A stretch of 64,000 bases of DNA from Canna indica (lineage: Eukaryota; Streptophyta; Magnoliopsida; Zingiberales; Cannaceae). A program made the translations under genes and the position numbers. Shown in pieces: positions 10,811 through 20,504 of the stretch (within the stretch, counting starts at the first letter, position 1; each line of letters opens with the position of its first letter). The stretch is taken from contig CP136893.1 of NCBI GenBank assembly GCA_034359265.1, forward strand, positions 24,374,001 to 24,438,000, read 5' to 3'. A model generated the notes under the pieces. The model saw nothing but the letters and a program-made list of their open reading frames with translations. It was not told the DNA's origin and did not search any database.

Positions 10811-13530
10811 ACGCGTGATTGGATTGCAGGATTGATTATTGGAATGCTGTCTACTGATAACAAGTTTGAGCCAACTTTTTATAAAACTAAAAAACTGATG
10901 AGAAAATTGGGACTGGGGTAAGAAAAAATACATGCGTGCCAAAATAACTGAATTCTATATAAAGAAAATGTGCAGTTGGATAAATGTCTTGTATGTCAAC
11001 GTCCTTGTTACAAGGAGAAGAAATTTGTCCGACAGAAAAATATCTCGTTTAAGGTGCTTCGGTATTTTCCACTAACACCGAGGCTTCAAAGATTATTCAT
11101 GTCGGAAAAGACGGCCCCCTACATGAGTTGGCATGCAAGAAGTCGTGATGATACAGTAATGACACATCCATCCGACAGTGAAGCATGAAAATATTTGGAT
11201 GCATGTTATCCTTCATTTGCTAGGGATACTAGAAATATTAGATTGGGATTATGCACAAATAGTTTTAATCCGTTTGGATATTCTGCAACTCCTTACTCAG
11301 TTTGGCCAGTGCTGCCGACAGTTTATAATTTGCCACCGTCAATGTGTATGAAAGATAAATTTATTTATCTTTCGATGATTATTCCGGATCCTATGGGTCC
11401 GCGAAAAGAAATTGATGTGTTTCTCAGACCCTTGATAGATGAATTGAAAATATTGTGGACTGAGGGAGCTCTCTTGTTCGTATTGTATGGAACACTCTAA
11501 ACCAATCAGTCTTCAGAACAGATGAAAAATCTCATTCTTTGATTGTCATCGTCGATTCCTACCGGCTAACCATCAGTATCGAATGAATCGTAATAAATTT
11601 ACTAAGGGCAAAGTCGAAAGAGATGGGCCACCATCGATGTTGTCTGGTGAACAAATGTTAGCACGTGTTTCAGCACTTCCAGAGATAGTGTTTGGTCGGA
11701 ATGAAAGAGTGTCAGGCTTTGGTCAAACACATAACTGGGTGAAAAAAAGTTTCTTTTGGGAATTGCCCTATTGGAGTTCATTACTGATTCGACATAATTT
11801 AGATGTCATGCATATTGAAAAAAATGTGTTTGATAATATTTTCAACACTTTGATGGATGTTTCTGAAAAAACTAAAGAAGATGTCAAAGCCCGACATGAT
11901 CTGAAAATACTTTGTAAGAGACCAGAGTTGGAATTACAAGAGGTCAACAGACGATATCTGAAACCGAAGGCCCCGTATGTGTTAAATAAATAACAGATCA
12001 AAGATGTTTGTCAATGGATAAAAGAACTCAGATTACTCGATGGATATGCTTCAAACTTATCTCGATATGTGAACATCGATGATTGCAAAATATCAGGGAT
12101 GAAGAGCCATGATTGTCATGTATTCATGTATTCATGCAGAGATTGCTTCGATCGCATTCCGAGATCTTCTACCTGATAATATTTGGGGTTCGTTGACTGA
12201 ATTAAGTATGCTTTTTAAAAATATTTGTGCAAATGTCTTTCGAGTCGAAGATATGTCAACACTTGAAAGTAATATTATTGAAATCATATGCAAGCTGAAG
12301 CAGTTTTTTCCTCCTGCATTTTTTGACTCGATGGAGCATCTACCGATACACTTGGCATACGAGACACGAGTTGGTGGCTCCGTTCAATATCGGTGGATGT
12401 ACTTATTTGAAAGATACATGAATCGTCTGAAGAAAAAAGTAAAGAACACCGCAGCTGTTGAAGGATCAATATCTGAATCGTATATCATCCAAGAAATTTC
12501 AACATTCTGCTCATTTTACTTTGAATCGACAGTACAAATAAGATTTGATCGTCTTCCACGTAACGACGTCGGGGGAGTTCGACATTCAGGTGGACGTTTA
12601 AATATATTTTATCACTATGGTCGTGCTTTTGGTTCTCGTCCATCTCGACACTTAAGCGAGGAAGAGTATCATTTGGCACACTTGTATGTATTACTCAATT
12701 GTCTAGAGATTGAACAATTCATTGAAATATTTGACATTGAGATGGTGCAAAAATACTCTATTCACAACGATCAAGAATTAGAGAGATTACGAAATCGTGA
12801 TTTCCCTACATAAATTCAAATTTCCTTACAGCAAGATCACCGAGCTGAAATAGATGACAGAATATTTGAGTTTGTTAGTGGACCGTCGCGACTTGTGTCC
12901 TGTTATAGCGGATATTTTGTTAATGGATACAAATTTCACATGGTAGAATATGTATTTACAAAGAAGACGATGAATGCTGGGATCTGCGTGAAAGGGACAA
13001 CCTATGTTGAATGTGATATGAATTTTTATGGACTGGTGGAAAAAGTGATAGAGTTGCACTACTTCGGCTTAAAATCAGTGATCCTATTTAGATGTCATTG
13101 GTTCGATACAACAGAAAGGGGCATGAAAGTTCATCCTAAATACAAACTTGTTGAGGTTAATTACAAATTGAAATTGGCAGCAAATAAGCCCTTTATATTG
13201 GCATCACAAGCCGAACAAGTATATTACGCGACGTATCCGGCTCGAAATAAAGATAGAGCATATTGGCGTGTTCTGTAAGACTAAAGGTAGAGGAAAAATT
13301 GATCCAATTGCAAGAGAAAATGAGTCGATACCCGATATGACAGATGATTTCTATCAAGAAGATGATCCTCCTGCTGTAAATCGTATTATTACAATACTCG
13401 AGGATGCAGACACAGTGTCAATTCAATTAGAAGTAGAATATGCTGATGACGACGATCATGAAATTGAGGAAGCTGGAGATGAAGAAGAGAAGAAGAGGAA
13501 GAATTCGAAGACTATTACTCAGATGATGAA
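10811..13530 (+). pseudogene. TNP2-type CACTA transposase (element 2), truncated and frameshifted
   Basis: Parallel to the CACTA 1 transposase but on the plus strand. The N-terminal transposase-associated domain is deleted. What remains runs from TPRLQRLFMSEKTAPYMSW (about 11075) through PPSMCMKDKFIYLSMIIPDP (11330). A deletion of about 130 bp follows LWTEGA near 11470. Then come SGEQMLARVSALPEIVFG (11640), FRDLLPDNIWGSLTELSML (12155), FYGLVEKVIELHYFGLKSVI (13025) and the acidic tail (13440-13500). Stops and frameshifts at about 11187, 11500, 11991, 12811 and 13277 show that it is dead. The acidic tail is also frameshifted relative to element 1. Confidence 0.88.
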
Positions 13531-13611
13531 GAATAATGGTAAAGTATATATTATATTAAATATATCTCTACTATATATATAATAATCTAATTATATGTCT
13601 ATTCGACAGAT

Positions 13612-14834
13612 ATGTTTGATCGTGGTTATCGTCGTAGGAGAGCTTCGGAGTCTCCGATCGGTGAGACTCGAGCACTTACTCATGCTGATGATTCTCCTGT
13701 TGTTGATCCTCCTGCCGATGATACTGCTGAGGCTAGTACATCCAGACGCATGTGGCCACGCGGGCCGAACAAGTGGCAGCCTCTACCAACCGCAGAGTCA
13801 CGCAGATTCATTAGCGTGATTAGGGAGCGGTAATATATTATGAATCATTAAAAATTCATTATATCATAATATAATATTAAACTTTATTTTTGTTGTGCAG
13901 GTTTTAGCAAGAAAAAGTGTCAAGGAGTATTTCTTCTACCATTCGAATGGCGCGAGTTTGAGGCACGCATTAATTTTTTTTTTATACATGCATGATGATT
14001 AATATTAGTACTGATATTATTATTTTGCAGGCTCGCTATACATGGGCCGAGGATCAAAGGCCCTTCATTTATGCTGTCTGGGAGGCTATTTCCCGGGCGA
14101 GTTACAATGGGTAACTGGGGCAGGCCCGGTCCCAGGCGATGGCCTGAGCTGGGACCACTAACATCGCGGAGACTCGAGGATACGACCCCGATTGGATTAC
14201 GTACGATATATGAGACCAGCTCGTGGCGATGTGGTCGACAGATCGATGGCAGGAGGTTTCTAGGACTGCAGCTAGAAACCGCATGTCGGGGGGAGGAGCG
14301 CGTCACACTAGCGTTGTTTGAGCAGACTCACCGTCGAGTGCATGGGACGGGGGAGTACGTCGACAATCGCACTGCATACATTATGGTAAGTATATTTGTT
14401 TAAATTATTCATTATATATTTATAATTTAAGTTTTATGAAAAATATTAAACATAAAATTAAACTCGAGTAGGAGACCTACACTCAGACGGTGATACAGCG
14501 TGGAGGCACCCCCAAGGAATTTGACGCAGCAGTGTGGGTCGATGCTGCAGGTGGTTGGGACCACGGCCGCGTGTATGGTTTTGCAGATAGTGGTCATGCG
14601 CGAGCCGTGCTAGGGCCACTTGGGACACCGACCCCTCCGCATGCTGGTGAGCGGCCATCCACCTCCAGGTCCAGAGATGATCAGAGTAGCAGGGTAAGGA
14701 CATTGGAGGAGACGGTCGCGCATCAAACTGAGATGATGGAGCGTCAGAGTCAGATGATGGCGGAGATGCATGCTTTGCTACGCAACATGTCAGGTTATCC
14801 TTCGGTATCATCTGATCCATTGTCCTCGAGTTAG
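13612..14834 (+). pseudogene. CACTA 2 gene 2, plant transposon protein
   Basis: Same gene as at 3000-4449. Exon 1 (from the ATG at 13612) starts MFDRGYRRRRASESPIGE and splices after GGGAGCG (about 13830) to an AG near 13900. The middle exon gives ARYTWAEDQRPFIYAVWEAI with stops further on. The last exon (14490-14834) gives GGWDHGRVYGFADSGHAR and the heptad-like HQTEMMERQSQMMAEM. The intron before ARYTWA begins with GC in both copies. Non-functional because of stops in the middle exon. Confidence 0.73.
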
Positions 14835-15174
14835 TCCACACCGGTGTACACCCAAGCACTCCAGACCCCGCCGTATGATCCAGATCATCCTCTATCGTCA
14901 TCGTGAGATTTATTATTATTTTTTATATTGACTTTGTTACTTAGGTTTAATTTGTTTTGTTTGTATATTGATACTTTAATTTTGCATTTGAATAGTTTTT
15001 ATACGATTGTGGATACAAATAAACATCTATATAATTATTTTGATATATATCTCGGTGTATTTGTGATGTGTGAATGGATGTATGTATGGGTGTATGGGTG
15101 TGTGAGTTATGTATTAGATAATGTTGATATGTATTAATGGAAATTTGAAATTTTAAAAAAATTTCTGTTGCAGG

Positions 15175-15495
15175 ATATGGTCATCAGCAATGGCTTTCTC
15201 ACAACCGTCCGTGGGAAAGTCGTTACTAAAAGTGTATCGTAAGCCATTGCTGATGTTATACAGCAACGGCTTAGTAACGGTTTTTCACTAATGGCCTTGC
15301 CACGGTCTCATGGGCCATTGCTAATAATGTTATCAGCAATGGCCTTGTGTCCGTGGCAAAGCCGTTGTTGATAATATTATTAGCAACGGCCCGAGCGGCC
15401 ATTGCTGAGCCGTTGCTAAATTATCAGCAACGCGATTTTCTGCCACGATTTCGTTGAAACGGGTCGGGCCGTTGCAAGCCGTTGCTGATGCCCAT
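15175..15495. repeat. Subterminal repeats of CACTA 2, 3' side
   Basis: Repeated ATCAGCAATGGC/ATCAGCAACGGC and GCCGTTGCTGAT motifs in both orientations up to the terminus. The block matches the left subterminal block of CACTA 1 (2365-2655) in reverse complement, confirming that both elements are one family in opposite orientation. Confidence 0.85.
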
Positions 15496-15511
15496 TTTTC
15501 CAGTATTGTCG

Positions 15512-16619
15512 GAAGCTACTATAGACACAGGAATAGTTAGTATATCATGTGTCATGATGAAAATAATAGGATACACATTTTTTTATTTTTTCCACCATGT
15601 TAAAATTTCATTATCATCTATTTCTTCATAATGATTATGATCTAGAAAAAAAGCTAATTCAATGAAATTAGTAGATTTAGTTTTTTTTTTTCTTACGATC
15701 AAGTTGAGAATTAATACTATTTTCACTGTCATCTCTTAATCTAGAAGAAGAATATGTAGTCTTATTTATAATTGTATCACCAAATTTTGAAGCGTAAAAT
15801 ACAAACATAGAATTCAATAAATTTGAAATTCTATATTTTTTTCTTCAACATTATCTAATTTCATATTCTTATAATAATCATCTAACAATATATTTAAATC
15901 ATCAATTTTCATTCTAGGGTCTAAACATATTGCTAAATAAAATAAAGTATGTATATCTGACCAATACTTTTTAAATTTAAATTCTATTAAAGAAATAATT
16001 TGTGCAAATAAAGGATGATATATGCAAATAAAATACTTCACTAATACGAATTGTACGTGAAAGAGTTAAATTACATGTAGGATAATAAACACCGAAAAGT
16101 TATTCAGTAGCTTTATTAAAAAATTCTAAAATTTGAGTAATATGCCCAACAACTGACCAATCATTATCATTAATTGGATCACCAGACATATTTTCATTGT
16201 AAAATAATGTAAGGATCTCTTGATATTTTGTAGTAGACCTAAGCATATGATATGTTGAATTACATCTAGTAATAACATCACCATTAAATTTTTTAAATGA
16301 TTTATTAAAATATTAACATAATTTTTTAAATTCTTGTGTTCTTGCTTTTGAAGAACACATATATCTAATAATATCTCTTATTTTTTCTACATGTATATTT
16401 ATTAGTTTTAAACCATCTTGTACACATAAATTAAGAACATGACAAACACAACGAACATAAAATAATTCACCTTCTAATACTGGCTTAAATAATTATATAA
16501 GGGGAGGAATAACAACATCATTATTACTAGTATTATCAAAACTAATCGAATTTTTTTTATCATTTATATTATAGAAAGATATTACAAATCTAATAGCAGA
16601 AAAAATGGCAACAAAAGTG
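15512..16619 (-). pseudogene. hAT transposase, central part
   Basis: Read right to left this gives a decayed hAT catalytic region: RCVCHVLNLCVQDGLKLINI with KIRDIIRYMCSSKARTQEFK (about 16330-16480), then TRCNSTYHMLRSTTKYQEIL (about 16270) and FKKYWSDIHTLFYLAICLDP (about 15920-15990). Next to CACTA 2 it encodes ILTIPVSIVAS. The phrases match the Ac/ricesleeper branch of the hAT superfamily. Several stops and frameshifts interrupt it. Its upstream continuation is displaced to 18354 by the solo LTR. Confidence 0.85.
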
Positions 16620-18353
16620 CGTTGACTTAAGGTTTTCAACCTTGGTCTTAATCTTGATTTTGATGATAACAAACATGGAACTAATATTTCATTGAGAAAT
16701 ACTTTCAGGTTCCATATCGGTTAGCGCTCGACGTCATCGATCGGAAATATCGAAGAAATTGGGAAATCGGAAGGACGTGGGTCGATGCGCTCGAATTCTT
16801 CGGGAAGTTAGAGTTTAAGTTTAGGGTGTCTAGATAAATTATAAATCATCATGATGATGCAAAAAAACCTTAAAACCAAACTCGAACCCCAAAGCATGAA
16901 AACCCGAAAACCGTCATGAAATTCACTAAGCCTAGGGAGCTCCTTGGAGGGCTATATGACCTAGATATCTTCTTGACACAAAAAATGGTGGTAATTGTTC
17001 TTTGGGTTAAAACTAGGTAATGAGGTATTTTAAAAGAATTTTTGGAAGCCTTTAGCCTACCCATACTTGACCCGAAAGATTAGAAAATTTTTGTTTTCCG
17101 AAAATTTGTACTAGACCCCAAAAACTAGATTTTGATTTTTTATATATTTTTGTTGAATCCAAATGGGGGGTAATCCTTATATAACATTTATGTTTTAAAG
17201 TTAATAAATATTATATAAGTAGGCTTAGTGAAGATGGAACCAAAAAATGAACAAATAAAGTCTAACAAAACTGCACAGTCCAGGTTCGATCGACCGAATG
17301 ATGTTAAAAATTGGCAGTAGCCAATTCGGTCGACTGGTCGATCGACCAAAGATGGTTAAAAATTGGTAGTGGCTATTTCGGTCGACCAAGTGGTCAACCA
17401 GACAATAGAGGAGCTGAAACGCAACTCATTCGGTTGGCCCTCCGATCGACCGAACAAAGCGGCAGAAGCATAGAATGCCAATGGTCTTTGGGCGATCGAT
17501 CGGTAGGTCGACTGACGATCGATCGGCAAGCGACTGAACGACATTCAACGGGCGAAAAAATGTCTGTTGAAGAGCCGTTTCTTGGAGGGGTTATAAATAC
17601 ACTCACCAACCTTCATTAACCTCACTTAACAATTGATCCAAGCTTCCATTGAGCCATTCTTGATCAATCTCAAAGCATTTCTTGAGTCATCCCTTTGATA
17701 ACCCTAGTTTCCATGATACATCTTTGATCTTGCCTTCAAGCTTTGAACGATTCATCATTGAGGCATCAAGAGGAAGTAGGACTCGTGTTTGGAGCTAAGT
17801 AATTGTTGTTTTATTTATTTGCTCCATTATTTGTGTATTTTTGTGATTTATTTCATTGTATTTGAGCGTGTAAAGACCTAGGTTGTTAGGTCTTGAAATT
17901 GAGTGGTTGTCTTTGTGTTTGATGCTTAATTCCACCAGTGTAAACTTAGTTTATTAGGATTAGTTCTTGTTGTCCTTAGGATTGAGGTGGGAGAGTGCTC
18001 TCGGTAGGAATGCGAAGACTTCCGGGTGTGGAAGTGCCTTCGGTGTGAGAGCAGAGACTCTCTGATGAAAATGTTATCGTTGTAAAGGAAATAAGATAAT
18101 CTAGTAAAGCTAATTTAGAAATCCTAAGCGGGGTGCTTAGGTAGTAGAGTAGGCATTGGGGCCGAACCACTATTAATAATTATGTTTGCATTGACTCTAC
18201 CTATGTTTATTTCATTATTGCATTTACTTTGCTTCCGCTTGCTACTCGATTTGTGAATTGCCTAAGTAACCAAAGAAACGATTAAAATCGAATTTAGGCA
18301 AAAAAAATAGTAAACACACTATTCACCCCCCATCTACTGTGGCCATTTCACTA
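16620..18353. mobile_element. Solo LTR (copy A) inserted in the hAT transposase
   Basis: Both sides carry the 5-bp duplication AAGTG (16615-16619 and 18354-18358). The sequence is a diverged, longer relative of the LTR at 50411-51695: shared start-proximal GGTCTTAATCTTGATTTTGA, shared TATAAATA box (17592), shared TTGGGGCCGAACCACTAT (18158) and shared end ACACACTATTCACCCCCC with GTGGCCATTTCAC. Compared with copy B it has about 450 extra bp (about 16810-17270). No internal retroelement genes accompany it, so it is the product of LTR-LTR recombination. The terminal TG/CA bases are mutated here but intact in copy B. A cluster of palindromic GGTCGATCGACC motifs lies at about 17285-17530. Confidence 0.88.
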
Positions 18354-19066
18354 AAGTGTGTGGATATTCAAAAATTTTAAAACTAATTATTCTTTTTTGC
18401 AAAATAAAATTTTCATCAATCCAATATACAGTAACACAAATGTAAGAATTAGTAGTACATTGACTAGACTAAACATCAGATGTTAAAGAAATTTTTGATT
18501 TATTATTTTGAAAACTAGTTATTATATTTTGTCTATATACAAAAAATCATTTTAAAGCATCATTTTTCATTGTATTTCGAGTAATTTTTTACATTTTGGT
18601 TGTAAAGTATTTTGAATCCAAGTAGAAAATCTTGTTTGATCAACAAAACTAAAAAGAGATTCACTTTGAATAATTAATTTTGCAAGTTCTCTACGTTGAA
18701 AATCATGATCATACAAAAAAATTGTTAAATCAGAAGAAGATAAATTAAGAATTTATTGAGCTTGTGTAACTTTATTGTCATGACCCTTTGCATGACGTAA
18801 AAGATGACCAATTCTTCCTATTGTTGAAGCCGAAAGAATTTTTTGACATTTTTTGCACCAGGCTTTTGTTATGGTTCCATCAGCTTCAATAATTTTCTCA
18901 AAATATTTTCATACAATACTTTTTTTTCTACCTAATAGACATAAATTAATAGATGGACTTATCTCTATGTCTTGGTTTTGTTGAGTGGTAGGAGTACTAG
19001 GAGACATTTCTTCTAATATATTTGATCCAGCTTGTGGAGAATAACCTGAAAAATCTCTATCCACCA
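18354..19066 (-). pseudogene. hAT transposase, N-terminal part with BED-type zinc finger
   Basis: Read right to left from the ATG at 19066: MVDRDFSGYSPQAGS, an acidic/Pro-rich stretch, then YFEKIIEADGTITKAWCKKC and TIGRIGHLLRHAKGHD, i.e. a BED-type CxxC...HxxxxH finger. After that come DHDFQRRELAKLIIQSE and SFVDQTRFSTWIQNTLQPKC. In-frame stops are visible (e.g. in KKSIV*KYFEK). The frame continues at 16619 beyond the solo LTR. In hAT transposases the BED finger binds the element ends. Confidence 0.87.
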
Positions 19067-19583
19067 TTAGTAAAAATTAAAAATATAAAAATTATACTAA
19101 TCAATGAAACAAATTTAAGAGATTAAAAAAATTTGACAACAATCTTGAATCCTTAATGAACTTAAAAAGTTATTGAGAATGATTATAAATGAACTTAGAT
19201 TGTTGAGAGTTGAGAGTTGAGAGTTGAGAGAATGAGTTGGAGAAGAGAATGACGATAGAAAAAATGAAGAAGATAATAGGAGATTTTAAATAGCCCGCCT
19301 CCTAGGCACAAACGGGTCGTGCTCGGCCCAGCCCGAAGAATAAGCACGGCCTAGAATCGTGCCGGGCCCGTGCCGCCTATGGGCGGGTCCAGCCAATTGT
19401 CACCTCTAGTTTTGGGTGCTCATTGTTGAGTTTGAGGCTAGTAATATTATAGGTAATAAGAAAAATAATGAATAATATATCTTTTCTTCGTAAGCATTTT
19501 GAGACCAATCAATTTTGTTACGTACCTAAGGAACTAATAAGGCGGCCAATAAATTAGCTTGTACATTGTACTAAGGATAGTGA

Positions 19584-19965
19584 TAGGAGTGAGCGGACGT
19601 GGTATTTTGTATTTTTTATAATATTCAGATCTTATTCTATATATGATCGATTTCTAAATTTTAAATCGAATTCTACCATGTTGGATATGGAATCAGATCC
19701 TTACCTGGAATCATAGGTTATGATTTCAATTTCAGGTACCATATTAGGTTTCAAAATAGATTTCAGAACTAATTTCAAAATAAGTTTCAGAATAAATTTC
19801 AACAGGTTTCAGTATTGATTGTATTCGGAATCAAAACCGAATTTAATTGGTTCCTTAATTTATTATTCGGATCCTATGCTAATTTTTTTGAATCTATTCG
19901 AAATATATCCGATCGAATAGGTTTTAATGATTTTTGGATTTATCCGGTTGCCATGCACGTCCCTG
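19584..19965. mobile_element. hAT MITE (382 bp) upstream of PDC
   Basis: Exact 8-bp TSD GATAGTGA on both sides (19576-19583 and 19966-19973). The ends TAGGAGTGAGCGGACG and, reverse complemented, CAGGGACGTGCATGG are imperfect inverted repeats of hAT type. The interior is AT-rich with repeated TTTCAGAAT/TTTCAAAAT phrases and no coding potential. It lies about 430 bp upstream of the PDC TATA box. Confidence 0.82.
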
Positions 19966-19973
19966 GATAGTGA

Positions 19974-20396
19974 GAGTTATTATACGTAATTAGCCTTTTT
20001 GGTTAAAAAAGATATCCATCGTAACGGGATCATACTGATGATGCAAAAATTTGGATTTAAATTATAGTTTTGATAGGATTGAGGAGGAATATATTTTGAG
20101 CTTAATTCGTTAGCCAGTTAGCCTGCAGTAGGGATATCACTTTTGTGATTTTTTCAAATAATAATAATAATAATAAGTGTATATTTATAGAAATATATAG
20201 TTTGTTTTTTTTAATATGTTTTAAAATAAAATTAATTACAAAATGATAAAATAAAATTTTAAACTAGAAAAAAAAAATTCGCTCCTGAAACTCCACACCG
20301 ACTTAAGCATGAGTTTTGACTTTTGAGCATGATCGAGTTAATTAGTATATAATAATACTTTTATGAAATCAATAAAAATTGACCCATTTTTTCTCC
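19974..20396. other. AT-rich PDC upstream region with an AAT microsatellite
   Basis: No gene or transposon end is seen here. An (AAT)n run lies at about 20156-20176 and a poly-A/T-rich stretch at 20205-20280. It probably contains the proximal PDC promoter; I could not identify specific response elements with confidence. Confidence 0.5.
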
Positions 20397-20404
20397 TATA
20401 AATA
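20397..20404 (+). promoter_or_regulatory. TATA box of PDC
   Basis: TATAAATA, 101 bp upstream of the PDC start codon, which would give a leader of roughly 75 nt. This is the only canonical TATA at a suitable distance. Confidence 0.65.
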
Positions 20405-20504
20405 CCTCTGCTGGTCGTGGAGCAGAACACAAGCTAACCAGTGGAAAATAAAGAAGTGCTTTTTAATTTTTCAGCTCTCTCGCACTCTTAGTCCGATTGT
20501 CCGA

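Larger units (their letters stand above)
9665..15508 (+). mobile_element. CACTA (En/Spm) transposon 2, 5.8 kb, opposite orientation
   Basis: The left end is CACTACTAGAAATTGG and the right end TTTTTCCAGTATTG (one change from CAGTAGTG). The TSD TCG is present at 9662-9664 and 15509-15511. It belongs to the same family as CACTA 1 but points the other way, so the 5' ends of the two elements face each other across 340 bp of hAT sequence. It has lost about 0.8 kb, including the transposase N-terminus, plus about 130 bp inside the transposase, and carries several stops. Its insertion cut the conserved C-terminal exon of the hAT transposase. Confidence 0.95.
1935..19408 (-). mobile_element. hAT (Ac-like) DNA transposon, host of three nested elements
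   Basis: The left end reads TAGAGGTGGCAATGG and the right end, reverse complemented, TAGAGGTGACAATTGG, typical hAT termini. Flanking 8-bp duplications are GCTTTGGG (1927-1934) and GTTTTGGG (19409-19416), one mismatch. Inside lie CACTA element 1 (2348-9324), CACTA element 2 (9665-15508) and a solo LTR (16620-18353). Subtracting these and their TSDs leaves about 2.9 kb, a plausible size for a hAT element. The remaining internal DNA encodes a decayed transposase on the minus strand, BED finger to hAT dimerisation domain. Both subterminal regions are rich in GGGCC/GGCCC runs, as in many hAT families. The element is dead: the transposase is interrupted three times and contains in-frame stops. Confidence 0.93.

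Noticed and set aside
17311..17619. Open frames in the palindrome-rich part of solo LTR A
   Set aside because: Generated by repeated CGATCG/GGTCGACC motifs; not conserved as protein between copies A and B.
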